This document shows positions 44,104 to 54,134 of a DNA stretch of 64,000 nucleotides, one piece after another. This stretch comes from a bacterium. Its GTDB lineage: Bacteria; Patescibacteria; Dojkabacteria; JAKAPS01; JAJZLI01. The translations under genes were made by a program, and so were the position numbers. The stretch spans positions 21,488 to 85,487 of the forward strand of contig JAJZWL010000002.1 of assembly GCA_021846685.1 (NCBI GenBank). The letters are read 5' to 3'. Position 1 is the stretch's first letter; every line of letters starts with the position of its first letter. Under the pieces are notes generated by a model. That model made no database searches. It saw nothing but the letters and a program-made list of their open reading frames with translations, and had not been told where the DNA came from.

Positions 44104-45150
44104 ATGGTTATAGACCTAGAACATAATAAAAATCAGATATCAAAAGAAATAAAACCAAAAAAACACAGGAAATTAAAAATAACTGTATTAGTAATAGTAA
44201 TTTTAATTCTCTTTTTCGGATTTTTATTTGTAAAATCAGGGTATTTACAAGTTACTTACGATATATTTAAAATTACAGGAAATACTGTAAAAAGAACAAA
44301 GACTGAACAAGCCATACATTATAAATATGATAACAGTAATAAATTTATTAATATTTTGATTCTAGGATCTGATACAGATCAAAAATTTAATCCTAATTCA
44401 ATATTAACTCAGACAATAATGATAGCTAGTGTAAACCCTTATCAGAAAAAAATTTATATGATTTCTATTCCAAGAGATTTTTGGATTAAAATTCCTGGTT
44501 ATAAAGCTAATAATGGTTATTCAAAATTTGATACTGCATCAGAAATAGGTGGTATAGGATTAACAAGACAATTAGTTGAGCAATATTTTGGAATTCAAAT
44601 TAATTATTATGCATGGATAGGTCTAAATGGGTTCGTAAAATTAATTAATACATTTGGAGGAGTAAATGTTGTTCCAACTCATCCAGTATTGGACTGGAGT
44701 TATCCAAATGATATATCTGGAAATCCAAAGCTATTATACTCTGCAATTAACTTATATATATCTGGAGCACCTCAGTATATGACAGGAACAAGGACACTAG
44801 AATATGTTAGATCTAGACATGGAGATTTAATGGGAGACTTTGGAAGATCTAAAAGACAACAACAAGTACTTAGAATACTAAAAAATAAATTAGATAATAC
44901 TAGTACTATAGCTGACATTCCTTCTCTCTTTAATAGCCTAAGCTCAATTGTAAGGACTGATATGACTATTCCAGAAGTACTTAAATTATCTCAAATAGCA
45001 CTTTCTCTTAAAAATGCAAAAATACAATCCATAATACTTTCTCCTCCTAAATATTCATCAGTACCGAATTATTTGATTGGAGGCCAAAGCGTAGTTTTAC
45101 CTAATTGGACAGCAATACATAAATTATTTTATAAATTATACGGGAATTAA
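44104..45150 (+). CDS. LytR-CpsA-Psr (LCP) family protein
   Basis: 348 residues: membrane helix at about 24-43, then the LCP domain with ILILGSDTD, TIMIASVNP, ISIPRDFWIKIPGY, the GFVKLINTFGGVNV block and TRTLEYVRSRHGDLMGDFGRSKRQQQVL, which contain the conserved Asp and Arg residues. LCP enzymes attach glycopolymers to peptidoglycan on the outside of the membrane. The following propeller gene starts 2 nt after the stop. Confidence 0.95.
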   Translation: MVIDLEHNKNQISKEIKPKKHRKLKITVLVIVILILFFGFLFVKSGYLQVTYDIFKITGNTVKRTKTEQAIHYKYDNSNKFINILILGSDTDQKFNPNSILTQTIMIASVNPYQKKIYMISIPRDFWIKIPGYKANNGYSKFDTASEIGGIGLTRQLVEQYFGIQINYYAWIGLNGFVKLINTFGGVNVVPTHPVLDWSYPNDISGNPKLLYSAINLYISGAPQYMTGTRTLEYVRSRHGDLMGDFGRSKRQQQVLRILKNKLDNTSTIADIPSLFNSLSSIVRTDMTIPEVLKLSQIALSLKNAKIQSIILSPPKYSSVPNYLIGGQSVVLPNWTAIHKLFYKLYGN

Positions 45151-45152
45151 AT

Positions 45153-46313
45153 ATGGATTTTTCAAAAGAAAATAAAATATCAGAGACAAAAAATATTCAT
45201 AATAATGTAACCAAGAAAAAAGGTAAGTTTAAATACATAGTATTGATAGGAATACTCTTAATTATTGGCTATTTTATAGTGAAATATAATGCAATTATAA
45301 CTAATATTTTAAACCCTAAAAACTTACATTCTGAAATATCAAAAAATGTAACATTATCTAGTCAATACAACTTAAATGGCAAATTATATTTCGTAAAAAA
45401 TAATAATCTATGGGAAATTTCTGGACATAATGCTCACAAAATAACAACATCTGGAAATATTTCAGATATTGCAATTTCTAAAAATGGTAAACATGTTGCA
45501 TTTGTAACATTTCATCTTAATTTTTCTAACTTACATCAAATGAATATTAATGGAAAAAATGATGTTAGAATAACAAATTGGAGAAACCCTAATATAAATT
45601 ATGAAGCTTGGTCTGCTACGCCAACATACTCTCCTAATGGTCAGTATATTGCATATATGACAAATATAAGAAAATTAATCACTGGGATCCCTAGAGCAGG
45701 ACTAGGGGTCTGGATGCTACCTTCAAATAGTAGATTCAATTCATATAGCTCTCAACTACAAGGAGAGAAAGAACTAACAATACCTACTAGATATACAGGT
45801 GGGGATGCAGGTGTAACTTGGCCAAATAGTAATTTTCTTCTTTATACTTATTATATTTACTATACAGGAATAGCTCAGCCTGATTCCCAAATAATGCTTT
45901 ATGATTTTTCTACTCAACAATCATATCCAGTAACACCTACAATTTCTGAGGCTATGGAACCAAGACTTTCTCCTAATGGGAAATACTTATCTTTTACTCA
46001 GAGAACAGGAAATAATGGCAATTATCTATATACAATGCAATTTAATTTTAATTCTATATTAAATCATACTGAAACTAGTAGTTTTAATACATATAAATCT
46101 ACTCTTCAATTAGTAAATCAAGGAGTTAATTCTCATCCTACATGGAGTCCAAAAGGAAATAATCTATCATTTATTACTTTATCTAATGGATCTTTTGATA
46201 TAGCAGTAAAACATGTTAATTATAAAAATAATGGACAATTAAAATTTGGACAACTAAAATATATTACAAAAAGTAGTAATATAGATAGTACCTCAAAAAT
46301 GTATTGGTTATAA
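45153..46313 (+). CDS. Membrane-anchored TolB-like (PD40) beta-propeller protein
   Basis: 386 residues: membrane helix at about 27-46, then PD40/WD40-like blades with PTYSPNGQYIAYMT, EPRLSPNGKYLSFTQ and HPTWSPKGNNLSFIT. It probably stays attached to the outer face of the membrane. Translation is coupled to the LCP gene by a 2-nt gap, so it may assist glycopolymer attachment or sensing. No enzymatic site is seen. Confidence 0.85.
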   Translation: MDFSKENKISETKNIHNNVTKKKGKFKYIVLIGILLIIGYFIVKYNAIITNILNPKNLHSEISKNVTLSSQYNLNGKLYFVKNNNLWEISGHNAHKITTSGNISDIAISKNGKHVAFVTFHLNFSNLHQMNINGKNDVRITNWRNPNINYEAWSATPTYSPNGQYIAYMTNIRKLITGIPRAGLGVWMLPSNSRFNSYSSQLQGEKELTIPTRYTGGDAGVTWPNSNFLLYTYYIYYTGIAQPDSQIMLYDFSTQQSYPVTPTISEAMEPRLSPNGKYLSFTQRTGNNGNYLYTMQFNFNSILNHTETSSFNTYKSTLQLVNQGVNSHPTWSPKGNNLSFITLSNGSFDIAVKHVNYKNNGQLKFGQLKYITKSSNIDSTSKMYWL

Positions 46314-46353
46314 AAATAATACAAATATGTGTTAAAATAGAAAACCAAAAATT

Positions 46354-49188
46354 ATGGATAACTCTAAAATTATAATAAAAGGTGCTAGAGAAAATAATTT
46401 AAAAAATATAGATCTAGAAATACCTAAAAATAAACTAGTTGTAATAACCGGTGTATCTGGTTCTGGAAAATCATCGTTAGCTTTTGATACTATCTATGCA
46501 GAAGGACAAAGAAGATATGTAGAGTCACTTTCTTCGTATGCGAGGCAATTTTTGGGAGTAATGAAGAAACCTGATTTAGATTATATAGATGGACTCTCTC
46601 CTGCAATATCAATAGATCAAAAAACAGCCAGTAGAAATCCTCGCTCCACAGTTGGTACAACAACTGAAATATATGACTATCTTAGATTATTATATTCTAA
46701 AATTGGAACTCCTTATTGCCCTAATTGTGGGAATAAAATAGAACATCAAACTATAGAACAAATTACTGAAGAAATTTTAAAAATAAAAGATAAAAAAATA
46801 ATAATTCTATCTCCTATAATAAGAAATAAAAAAGGAGAATATAGTGAAATTTTGGAAAATTTTTTCTCTAAAGGTTTTACAAGGGCAAGAATTGATAAAG
46901 TTTTTTATTCACTAGATGAAGAAATTCATTTAGATAGATATAAATCTCATAATATAGATATAGTACTTAATAGGCTTATCATAAAAGATACTGAATCGGA
47001 TATAAAAAGTAGAATCAATGAATCTGTAGAAAGAGCTATCAATCTTTCCGAAGGAGAAGTTATTATTTATATAGAAGATGATAATAAAGATATATTATAT
47101 TCCGAAAATTTATCTTGTTTAAATTGTCATACTTCTATACCAGAAATACAACCAAATACATTCTCATTTAATTCCCCATATGGTGCTTGTGAAAAATGTT
47201 CTGGGTTAGGAATAATCGAAACACTAGAAGAAGAGTTAATTTATAATCCAAAACTTACTTTTATGGAAGGAGGTATATATTTATTGTCCAATGAAATTAC
47301 TCATTATAAGTCTTCTTGGATTATTAAAATAATACAATCAATGGCATTAAAAAATAATATTCCTCTAGATATTCCTTTCTGTGATTATACTAAAGAGCAA
47401 CTTAAAATATTAATGTATGGGACTGGAGACAGGACTTATGAAATACAATATAAACCAAGAATGAGGAGTATAAAAAAATATACAGTAACTTTCAAAGGTA
47501 TTATTCCTCATTTATTAGAAAAATATACTAATGGATCTGAATCTACAAAAAGAGAAATTTCAGAATATATGAAACAAATGACATGTGAGGTATGCGAAGG
47601 AACAAAATTAAATAAAATAGCAAGATCAATTAAAATTAATGGTAAATCTATAGATGAAATTAGTAAAATACATATTGATGAATTCGTAGATTGGATATCA
47701 AAAATTAAAGATAATTTTTCTGAATCTGAGAAAATTATTTCAAAACAAATACTACAAGAAATAGAGAGTAGATCAAAATTTTTAGATGCTGTAGGTGTAT
47801 GGTATTTATCCTTAGATAGATCTTCTAAAACTTTAGCTGGAGGAGAAGCACAAAGAATAAGATTGGCTTCCCAAATTGGCTCTAGATTATCTGGAATTTT
47901 ATATGTACTTGATGAGCCATCAATAGGATTACATCAAAGAGATAATATGAAATTAATAGAGACTTTGAAAAATTTAAGAGATCTGGGAAATACTGTAATT
48001 GTAGTAGAACATGATGAAGAAACCATGGAAAATGCTGACTATATCTTTGATATAGGAAAAGGAGCAGGAGAATATGGAGGTAATGTAATTGCACAAGGAG
48101 ATTTTAATGATATAAAAAATTCGAAAGAATCCATTACAGGAAGATATTTATCTAAAAAGGAAAAAATAAATGTACCAAAAAAAAGAAGAGAATTTGATAA
48201 AAATTTAGAAATAAAAGGAGCTAAAGAACATAACTTAAAGAATATAGAAGTTAAAATACCACTAGAAGTATTAACTGTCATTACTGGAGTCTCTGGTTCA
48301 GGAAAAAGTACACTCATTAATGACATACTATATCCTTATATATCAAATAGTCTATATAATACCAGGAAAATAGTAGGGGAATGTGAATACATCGATGGAA
48401 TAGAGAATATAAATAAAATTATTGATATAGACCAATCACCAATAGGAAAAACTCCTAGGTCTAATCCAGCAACTTATACTGGAGCATTTACATTCATAAG
48501 AGACCTTTTTGCTATGACAAAAGAATCTAAAATGAAGGGATATAAAGCAGGAAGATTTAGTTTTAATGTAAAAGGAGGTCGGTGTGAAACATGTAAAGGA
48601 GACGGAATTATCAAGATTGAAATGCAATTTCTTCCTGATATATATGTAACATGTGAAGAATGTAAAGGAAAAAGATATAATAAAGAAGCCTTAGAAATAA
48701 CATATAAAGGAAAAAATATATCGGAAGTACTAGATATGAATATAAAAGAAGCAATTCCTTTCTTTGAAAATATATCTTCTATAAAAACAAAATTAGAAAC
48801 ATTGAATGATGTAGGACTAGGATATATTAAATTAGGACAAAGTGCTACAACTTTATCTGGAGGAGAATCTCAAAGAATTAAACTTGCAACAGAATTATCT
48901 AGACGGGCAACTGGAAAGACTCTATATATTCTAGATGAGCCTACTACAGGACTTCACTTCGATGATATTAAAAAATTATTAAAAGTATTAAGTAAATTAG
49001 TAGATCAAAAAAATACAGTACTCGTTATTGAGCACAATATGGATGTAATTAAAACGGCAGACTGGATTATAGACCTAGGTAAAGAAGGAGGAGATAGGGG
49101 AGGAGAAATAATATTTGCAGGTACCCCAGAAAATATAGTAAAAAATCAAAATAGCTATACTGGACAATACCTTAAAAAATATTTATAA
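46354..49188 (+). CDS. uvrA: Excinuclease ABC subunit A
   Basis: 944 residues with two ABC ATPase modules: Walker A GVSGSGKSS at 33-41 and a second GVSGSGKST near 642, ABC signatures LAGGEAQRIRLA and LSGGESQRIKLA, and two zinc modules (CLNC ... CEKC and CETC ... CEEC) for DNA binding. It detects DNA lesions and loads UvrB. Full length. The last 6 nt overlap the convergent HAD gene. Confidence 0.98.
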   Translation: MDNSKIIIKGARENNLKNIDLEIPKNKLVVITGVSGSGKSSLAFDTIYAEGQRRYVESLSSYARQFLGVMKKPDLDYIDGLSPAISIDQKTASRNPRSTVGTTTEIYDYLRLLYSKIGTPYCPNCGNKIEHQTIEQITEEILKIKDKKIIILSPIIRNKKGEYSEILENFFSKGFTRARIDKVFYSLDEEIHLDRYKSHNIDIVLNRLIIKDTESDIKSRINESVERAINLSEGEVIIYIEDDNKDILYSENLSCLNCHTSIPEIQPNTFSFNSPYGACEKCSGLGIIETLEEELIYNPKLTFMEGGIYLLSNEITHYKSSWIIKIIQSMALKNNIPLDIPFCDYTKEQLKILMYGTGDRTYEIQYKPRMRSIKKYTVTFKGIIPHLLEKYTNGSESTKREISEYMKQMTCEVCEGTKLNKIARSIKINGKSIDEISKIHIDEFVDWISKIKDNFSESEKIISKQILQEIESRSKFLDAVGVWYLSLDRSSKTLAGGEAQRIRLASQIGSRLSGILYVLDEPSIGLHQRDNMKLIETLKNLRDLGNTVIVVEHDEETMENADYIFDIGKGAGEYGGNVIAQGDFNDIKNSKESITGRYLSKKEKINVPKKRREFDKNLEIKGAKEHNLKNIEVKIPLEVLTVITGVSGSGKSTLINDILYPYISNSLYNTRKIVGECEYIDGIENINKIIDIDQSPIGKTPRSNPATYTGAFTFIRDLFAMTKESKMKGYKAGRFSFNVKGGRCETCKGDGIIKIEMQFLPDIYVTCEECKGKRYNKEALEITYKGKNISEVLDMNIKEAIPFFENISSIKTKLETLNDVGLGYIKLGQSATTLSGGESQRIKLATELSRRATGKTLYILDEPTTGLHFDDIKKLLKVLSKLVDQKNTVLVIEHNMDVIKTADWIIDLGKEGGDRGGEIIFAGTPENIVKNQNSYTGQYLKKYL

Positions 49189-49833
49189 AATTTTATTATT
49201 CTTAATTAAATCTAAAATTGATAAAGGATCTTGAGCTTCTGTATACTTATAATATTTTTTATTATCAAATGACCTTTTATCCCCCCAACTAGCTTTTATA
49301 AATTTAATATCTATATTTTGAGAAATATCAATATCTTCATTTGCGTCTCCAATATAAATAATTTCATTTTTATTTAATTCTAATTTTTTTAAAGTCTTTA
49401 ATATACCTTCAGGGTTTGGTTTACTCAGTACAACATCATCCTGTGTGATAATTGAAGAAAAAAAATCCTTTATATGAAGATGCTCACTAACTATATATAC
49501 CCTGTTAGCCGGAGCACCTGTAATTAATGCCAATCTATATTTAGAAGATAAATCTTGTAATAATTCTAATATACCAGGGAAAAGTTTGATTTCGCTTTTA
49601 TAATTAACAGAGTAATAATAATTAAAAATCCTCATAGCATCTTTTAAATCTTCTTCTTTTTTTAAAAATCCTAAAATTATTTCTTGTTGAGGTTTCCCAA
49701 TGCTATAAGATATATCTGATACACTAATATCAATACCTAATTTAAAAAAAGTTTTTCTAAAACAATCTATAATGAAACTATAATCATCAACGATTGTATT
49801 ATCAAAATCGAAAAAAATACTTTTAATTATCAT
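49183..49833 (-). CDS. HAD-family phosphatase
   Basis: 216 residues. Motif I FFDFDNT (nucleophile Asp9, acid Asp11), motif II ITGAPANR, motif III Lys in KPNPEG and motif IV YIGDANEDID are all present. A helical cap lies between I and II. This is the phosphoglycolate phosphatase/beta-phosphoglucomutase type. The substrate is unknown. It is 2 nt after mutL and overlaps uvrA convergently. Confidence 0.9.
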   Translation of the reverse strand: MIIKSIFFDFDNTIVDDYSFIIDCFRKTFFKLGIDISVSDISYSIGKPQQEIILGFLKKEEDLKDAMRIFNYYYSVNYKSEIKLFPGILELLQDLSSKYRLALITGAPANRVYIVSEHLHIKDFFSSIITQDDVVLSKPNPEGILKTLKKLELNKNEIIYIGDANEDIDISQNIDIKFIKASWGDKRSFDNKKYYKYTEAQDPLSILDLIKNNKIL

Positions 49834-49835
49834 AA

Positions 49836-51542
49836 CTATTTTCTCCTAAACTTTTTTAATAATTCATCTAATGGAATCTCATATGTTGTAGGTCTACCAT
49901 GAGGACAGAAATATGGATCCTTACATTCTTTTAAATCTTCTATTATTTTTATCATCTTATCGTTTTCTAATTTATCACCAAACCTTACACTAGAATGACA
50001 AGCAATGGTTGCTATAATATAATGTTCCTTATCTTCTGTTCTATTAAATTTATACTCTTTTATATCAGCTATGAGATCATTTACAAATAATTCTAAATTA
50101 ATATCTTTTAAAATTAATGGCAATGAAGATATTTTAATTATATTATCTCCAAATATTTCAAAATCTAATCCTGTTTTTTGAAATGTCTCCAAATTATTTG
50201 AAAATATTAAAAAATCTTTTTCATTTAATTCAATAGAATAGGGAATTAAAAAACTTTGTAATTCAATATTAGAAGTAGAATAATGTTCTCTAATTTTTTC
50301 ATACATTACTCTTTCTGAAGCCGCATGTTGATCTATTATTTGTAATTTATCTTCAAAAGAAGTAATTATAAATTTATTAAATAATTGAAGAACATTAAAA
50401 TTATTTTTATTCACTGATATATCCAATAAATTAAGACCGCTTTGAATATTTAATCTTTGTTGATTAGTATTTAAATTTTGATCATGATTTTTCTCAGGAT
50501 ATACAAATCTTTGACTATGAGTAATATCTTGATCTTGATTTCTATTTTTAGAGATAGGGTAGAAGCTAGAACTTTTACTTCCTGTTAAAAGTTTGTTGAT
50601 CTCAGTTTTTATAATACTATATACTTTATTTAAATCATTAAATCTAACTTCCATTTTTCTAGGATGAACATTTACATCTACTGCATCAGGATTAATATCT
50701 ATATTAATCAAGTAAATAGGATATCTATTATTATCCAAGAAATTAGAGTAACCATCAATAACAGCCTTTGATATGGCATTATTAGATACTATTCTTTTAT
50801 TTACATAGATATACTGATAATCTTTTCCACTTCTGGTTATTTCAGGAACTGATATAAATCCAGATATAGAAATATCTTCAGTTAAATAATTTAATTTTAA
50901 AAACTTATATTCACCTTTAGGAAGAATTTTTTTGAATCTATTTTCAATATCTTCAGGGAAAAAATCATACACTAAATTTCCTTTTTTAAAAAGTTTAAAA
51001 TATATATTAGAGTTTACTAACGATATATCTTCAAAAATACTTAATATGTATCTATACTCAGTCTCTTCACTTTTCATAAATTTTAATCTTGCAGGAGTAT
51101 TATAAAAGATATCTTTTACTTCTATACTTGTACCTATTTTAGCCCCAAATTCTGAAATTTTCACAATTTTCCCTCCAAATACTTCCATTTTATATCCAAA
51201 ATCTTGATTTATTTTTTTAGATATAATTATAGTTTTTGACACAGAAACAATAGATGGTAATGCCTCACCTCTAAAACCAAATGTATGTATACTATATAAA
51301 TCATCCTCACGAGATATCTTTGAAGTAGCAAATCTTTTTATAGCCAAACTAAGATCATCTTTGCTCATTCCAGAACCATCATCATCAACCCTAATATCTG
51401 TACCATCTATATATACATTTATATTTAATGCATTAGAATCAATTGCATTTTCAAGTAACTCCTTTAACACAGCAGATGGTCTATCTATTACTTCTCCTGC
51501 AGCTATTTTATTTGAAAGATTCTCTGATAAAATTTTAATCAT
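49836..51542 (-). CDS. mutL: DNA mismatch repair protein MutL (endonuclease type)
   Basis: 568 residues. GHKL ATPase domain with ELLENAIDS, DDGSGMSKDDL, FGFRGEALPSI. The C-terminal domain keeps the metal-binding endonuclease motif DQHAASERVMYE (404-415) and the CPHGRP motif, so it can nick DNA itself and no MutH is needed. It overlaps mutS by 4 nt (ATGA). Confidence 0.97.
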   Translation of the reverse strand: MIKILSENLSNKIAAGEVIDRPSAVLKELLENAIDSNALNINVYIDGTDIRVDDDGSGMSKDDLSLAIKRFATSKISREDDLYSIHTFGFRGEALPSIVSVSKTIIISKKINQDFGYKMEVFGGKIVKISEFGAKIGTSIEVKDIFYNTPARLKFMKSEETEYRYILSIFEDISLVNSNIYFKLFKKGNLVYDFFPEDIENRFKKILPKGEYKFLKLNYLTEDISISGFISVPEITRSGKDYQYIYVNKRIVSNNAISKAVIDGYSNFLDNNRYPIYLINIDINPDAVDVNVHPRKMEVRFNDLNKVYSIIKTEINKLLTGSKSSSFYPISKNRNQDQDITHSQRFVYPEKNHDQNLNTNQQRLNIQSGLNLLDISVNKNNFNVLQLFNKFIITSFEDKLQIIDQHAASERVMYEKIREHYSTSNIELQSFLIPYSIELNEKDFLIFSNNLETFQKTGLDFEIFGDNIIKISSLPLILKDINLELFVNDLIADIKEYKFNRTEDKEHYIIATIACHSSVRFGDKLENDKMIKIIEDLKECKDPYFCPHGRPTTYEIPLDELLKKFRRK

Positions 51543-54055
51543 AATTTATTTTTTAATTCTAATAATTTTGCAAAGGCATCAATTGGTGTCAATGTATTTA
51601 AATCCAAATTTTTAATTTCTTTTTCAATCTCTGATTCTATATAATCAGTATCTTTAAAAAAACTTTCTTGAACTATTTTTTTATTATATTTAGTCTTTTT
51701 ATTTTCAAATTGAGATAATATTTCAAAAGCTCTATTTACTAAACTATCAGGAAGTTTTGCTAATTTAGCAACATGAATCCCATAACTTCTATCAGTACCT
51801 CCTTCTTTTAACTTCCTTAAAAATATAATTTCTTTATTATCCTCTTTGACCATTATATTCATATTAAAAGTTGATGACAAAATATCTTCTAACTGCAAAA
51901 GCTCATGATAATGTGTTGCAATAATAGTTTTCGCTTTTATATTATCATGAATATATTCTATTATTGACCACGCAATAGAAACACCATCAAATGTAGATGT
52001 GCCTCGACCTATTTCATCTAAAATAATTAAACTTTTATCTGTAGCATTATTTAGAATATTAGATACTTCATTCATTTCAACCATAAATGTACTTTCTCCT
52101 CCAGCAAGGTTATCAGAAGATCCTACTCGAGTAAAAACTCTATCTACAATTGGAATTCTAGCTTTAGATGATGGTATAAAAGAACCTATTTGAGATAATA
52201 TCACAATAATAGCAGTTTGCCTTAATATACTACTTTTCCCTGACATATTTGGACCAGAAATAATCATTATCTTCTTTTCTGTATTCAAAATTATATCATT
52301 AGGAATATAAGCCAATGGCTTTATAACCTCTTCTATAACAGGGTGTCTTCCATCTATTATCTCTAAATCTTGATTATCAATATTAATTTCAGGTTTAATA
52401 AATTTACTCGATACTGCTACAATCGCAAAAGAAACTAGAACATCTAAATATCCAATACTATCTGCAAAAATTTGTATTGAATTTATATACTTATTTATCT
52501 CCTCTTTTAACGATAAAAAGATATTGTTTTCGATTAAGATACTTCTAGATTCTGCATTTACTATTAAATCTTCATACTCTTTTAATTCTTGAGAAATATA
52601 TCTTTCTGCATTTGTAAGGGTTTGCTTTCTTATATAATTATCAGGCACTTTATCCTTATGAATATTAGAAACTTCAATATAATATCCAAAGACTCTATTA
52701 TAGTTGACTTTCAAAGATGGAATTTTCAATTTCTCCTTTTCTTTCTGTTGAAAATTTAAAATCCAGTTTCTACCTTCCTTTATAGCTTGTCTATATTTAT
52801 CAAGATCTGAATCAATACCTGCTTTTATAAAACCTCCATCTTTTAAAGTTAAAGGAGATCCGTCTTCTATATATTTATCAATTATATTATAAATATTATC
52901 AATATCTTTTAATGAAAAAATATTGTTATAAATATCACTTATGAGTTTTGTATCTATTTTTGATAAATAAGTTTTTAATTCTTTAGATTTCGTAATTGAT
53001 ACCTTCAAAGCTAATAAGTCTCTGGGCATTATGGAAGATATTCCAATTTTTGTTGCAATTCTTTCAATATCATAAATCTCTTTTAAAATTAATCTTAATT
53101 CATTAAAAATATTCCATTTAATTAATTCTTGAACACTATCTAATCTTTCATTTATTTTGTGAGAATCTAATAGTGGATGTAAAAAGAAAAATCTTAATTT
53201 TCTACTCCCCATAGATGTAGATGTTCTATCTATGACAGAAATCAATGACCCTTCTTGAGTTCCACTATGTATATTTCTAAAGATCTCTAAGCTTCTTATC
53301 GTATTTTCGTCTAGAATCATATATTCTGCGAAATTAAAGTTCTTCAGTGTTTTTATATGGTTAAGATCTACTTTTTGAGTATCTTCTAAATAATGAACAA
53401 TTGCACCTGCAGCATCTAAAGAGGCTATGTTTTTATCCAAATTAATATTTGGAAAATATTTTAATAGAGATTCCTTTTTAAAATTATCAGAATAAAATAT
53501 ATTATCCTTATTTGGTATACTTACAGAATCTGTATTTAAAATTAATTCCTTTGGATTTATGGTACTTATAAAAGATTTTAAAGTATCATATGTTAATATA
53601 TCTGTAATATAGAACTCTCCCGAAACAAAGTCTATAAATGATACACCATATAATGATTCTGATGTTTCATTTATAGCCATAATAAATATATTCTCTTTAT
53701 TATCTCTATCTAGATTAGAAATGTATGTTCCTGGAGTAATAATTTTTACTAAATCTCTCTTAACGACACCCTTAACACTTTTAGGGTCTTCCATTTGTTC
53801 ACATATTCCTACTTTAAAATTATTTGAAATAAGTTTATCTAAATAATTATCTAAAGCATGATATGGGAATCCTGCCATAGGAGTCTTATTTTCACTCTTA
53901 TCCCTAGATGTTAAAGTAATATTAAGAACTTCAGAAACAAGTTTTGCATCTTCATCAAAGATTTCATAGAAATCTCCCATTCTAAATAGGATTATTACAC
54001 CCGGATTATCTTTTTTAATTTTGCGATACTGCAACATTGCAGGAGTATCTTTCAT
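51539..54055 (-). CDS. mutS: DNA mismatch repair protein MutS
   Basis: 838 residues. The mismatch-reading motif FRMGDFYEIFDEDA near residue 24-37 supplies the Phe-x-Glu wedge (F-Y-E). The core and clamp domains follow, then the ATPase with Walker A GPNMSGKSS at 601-609 and LILDEIGRGTSTFDG. MutS1 type and full length. It is the first gene of mutS-mutL-HAD. Confidence 0.98.
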   Translation of the reverse strand: MKDTPAMLQYRKIKKDNPGVIILFRMGDFYEIFDEDAKLVSEVLNITLTSRDKSENKTPMAGFPYHALDNYLDKLISNNFKVGICEQMEDPKSVKGVVKRDLVKIITPGTYISNLDRDNKENIFIMAINETSESLYGVSFIDFVSGEFYITDILTYDTLKSFISTINPKELILNTDSVSIPNKDNIFYSDNFKKESLLKYFPNINLDKNIASLDAAGAIVHYLEDTQKVDLNHIKTLKNFNFAEYMILDENTIRSLEIFRNIHSGTQEGSLISVIDRTSTSMGSRKLRFFFLHPLLDSHKINERLDSVQELIKWNIFNELRLILKEIYDIERIATKIGISSIMPRDLLALKVSITKSKELKTYLSKIDTKLISDIYNNIFSLKDIDNIYNIIDKYIEDGSPLTLKDGGFIKAGIDSDLDKYRQAIKEGRNWILNFQQKEKEKLKIPSLKVNYNRVFGYYIEVSNIHKDKVPDNYIRKQTLTNAERYISQELKEYEDLIVNAESRSILIENNIFLSLKEEINKYINSIQIFADSIGYLDVLVSFAIVAVSSKFIKPEINIDNQDLEIIDGRHPVIEEVIKPLAYIPNDIILNTEKKIMIISGPNMSGKSSILRQTAIIVILSQIGSFIPSSKARIPIVDRVFTRVGSSDNLAGGESTFMVEMNEVSNILNNATDKSLIILDEIGRGTSTFDGVSIAWSIIEYIHDNIKAKTIIATHYHELLQLEDILSSTFNMNIMVKEDNKEIIFLRKLKEGGTDRSYGIHVAKLAKLPDSLVNRAFEILSQFENKKTKYNKKIVQESFFKDTDYIESEIEKEIKNLDLNTLTPIDAFAKLLELKNKL

Positions 54056-54134
54056 TACAAAAATGATTGTATCATAGTATAAACGATTACTAAATGATAT
54101 AATTCTTTACTAAATATAAATCTTTTTAATAATT

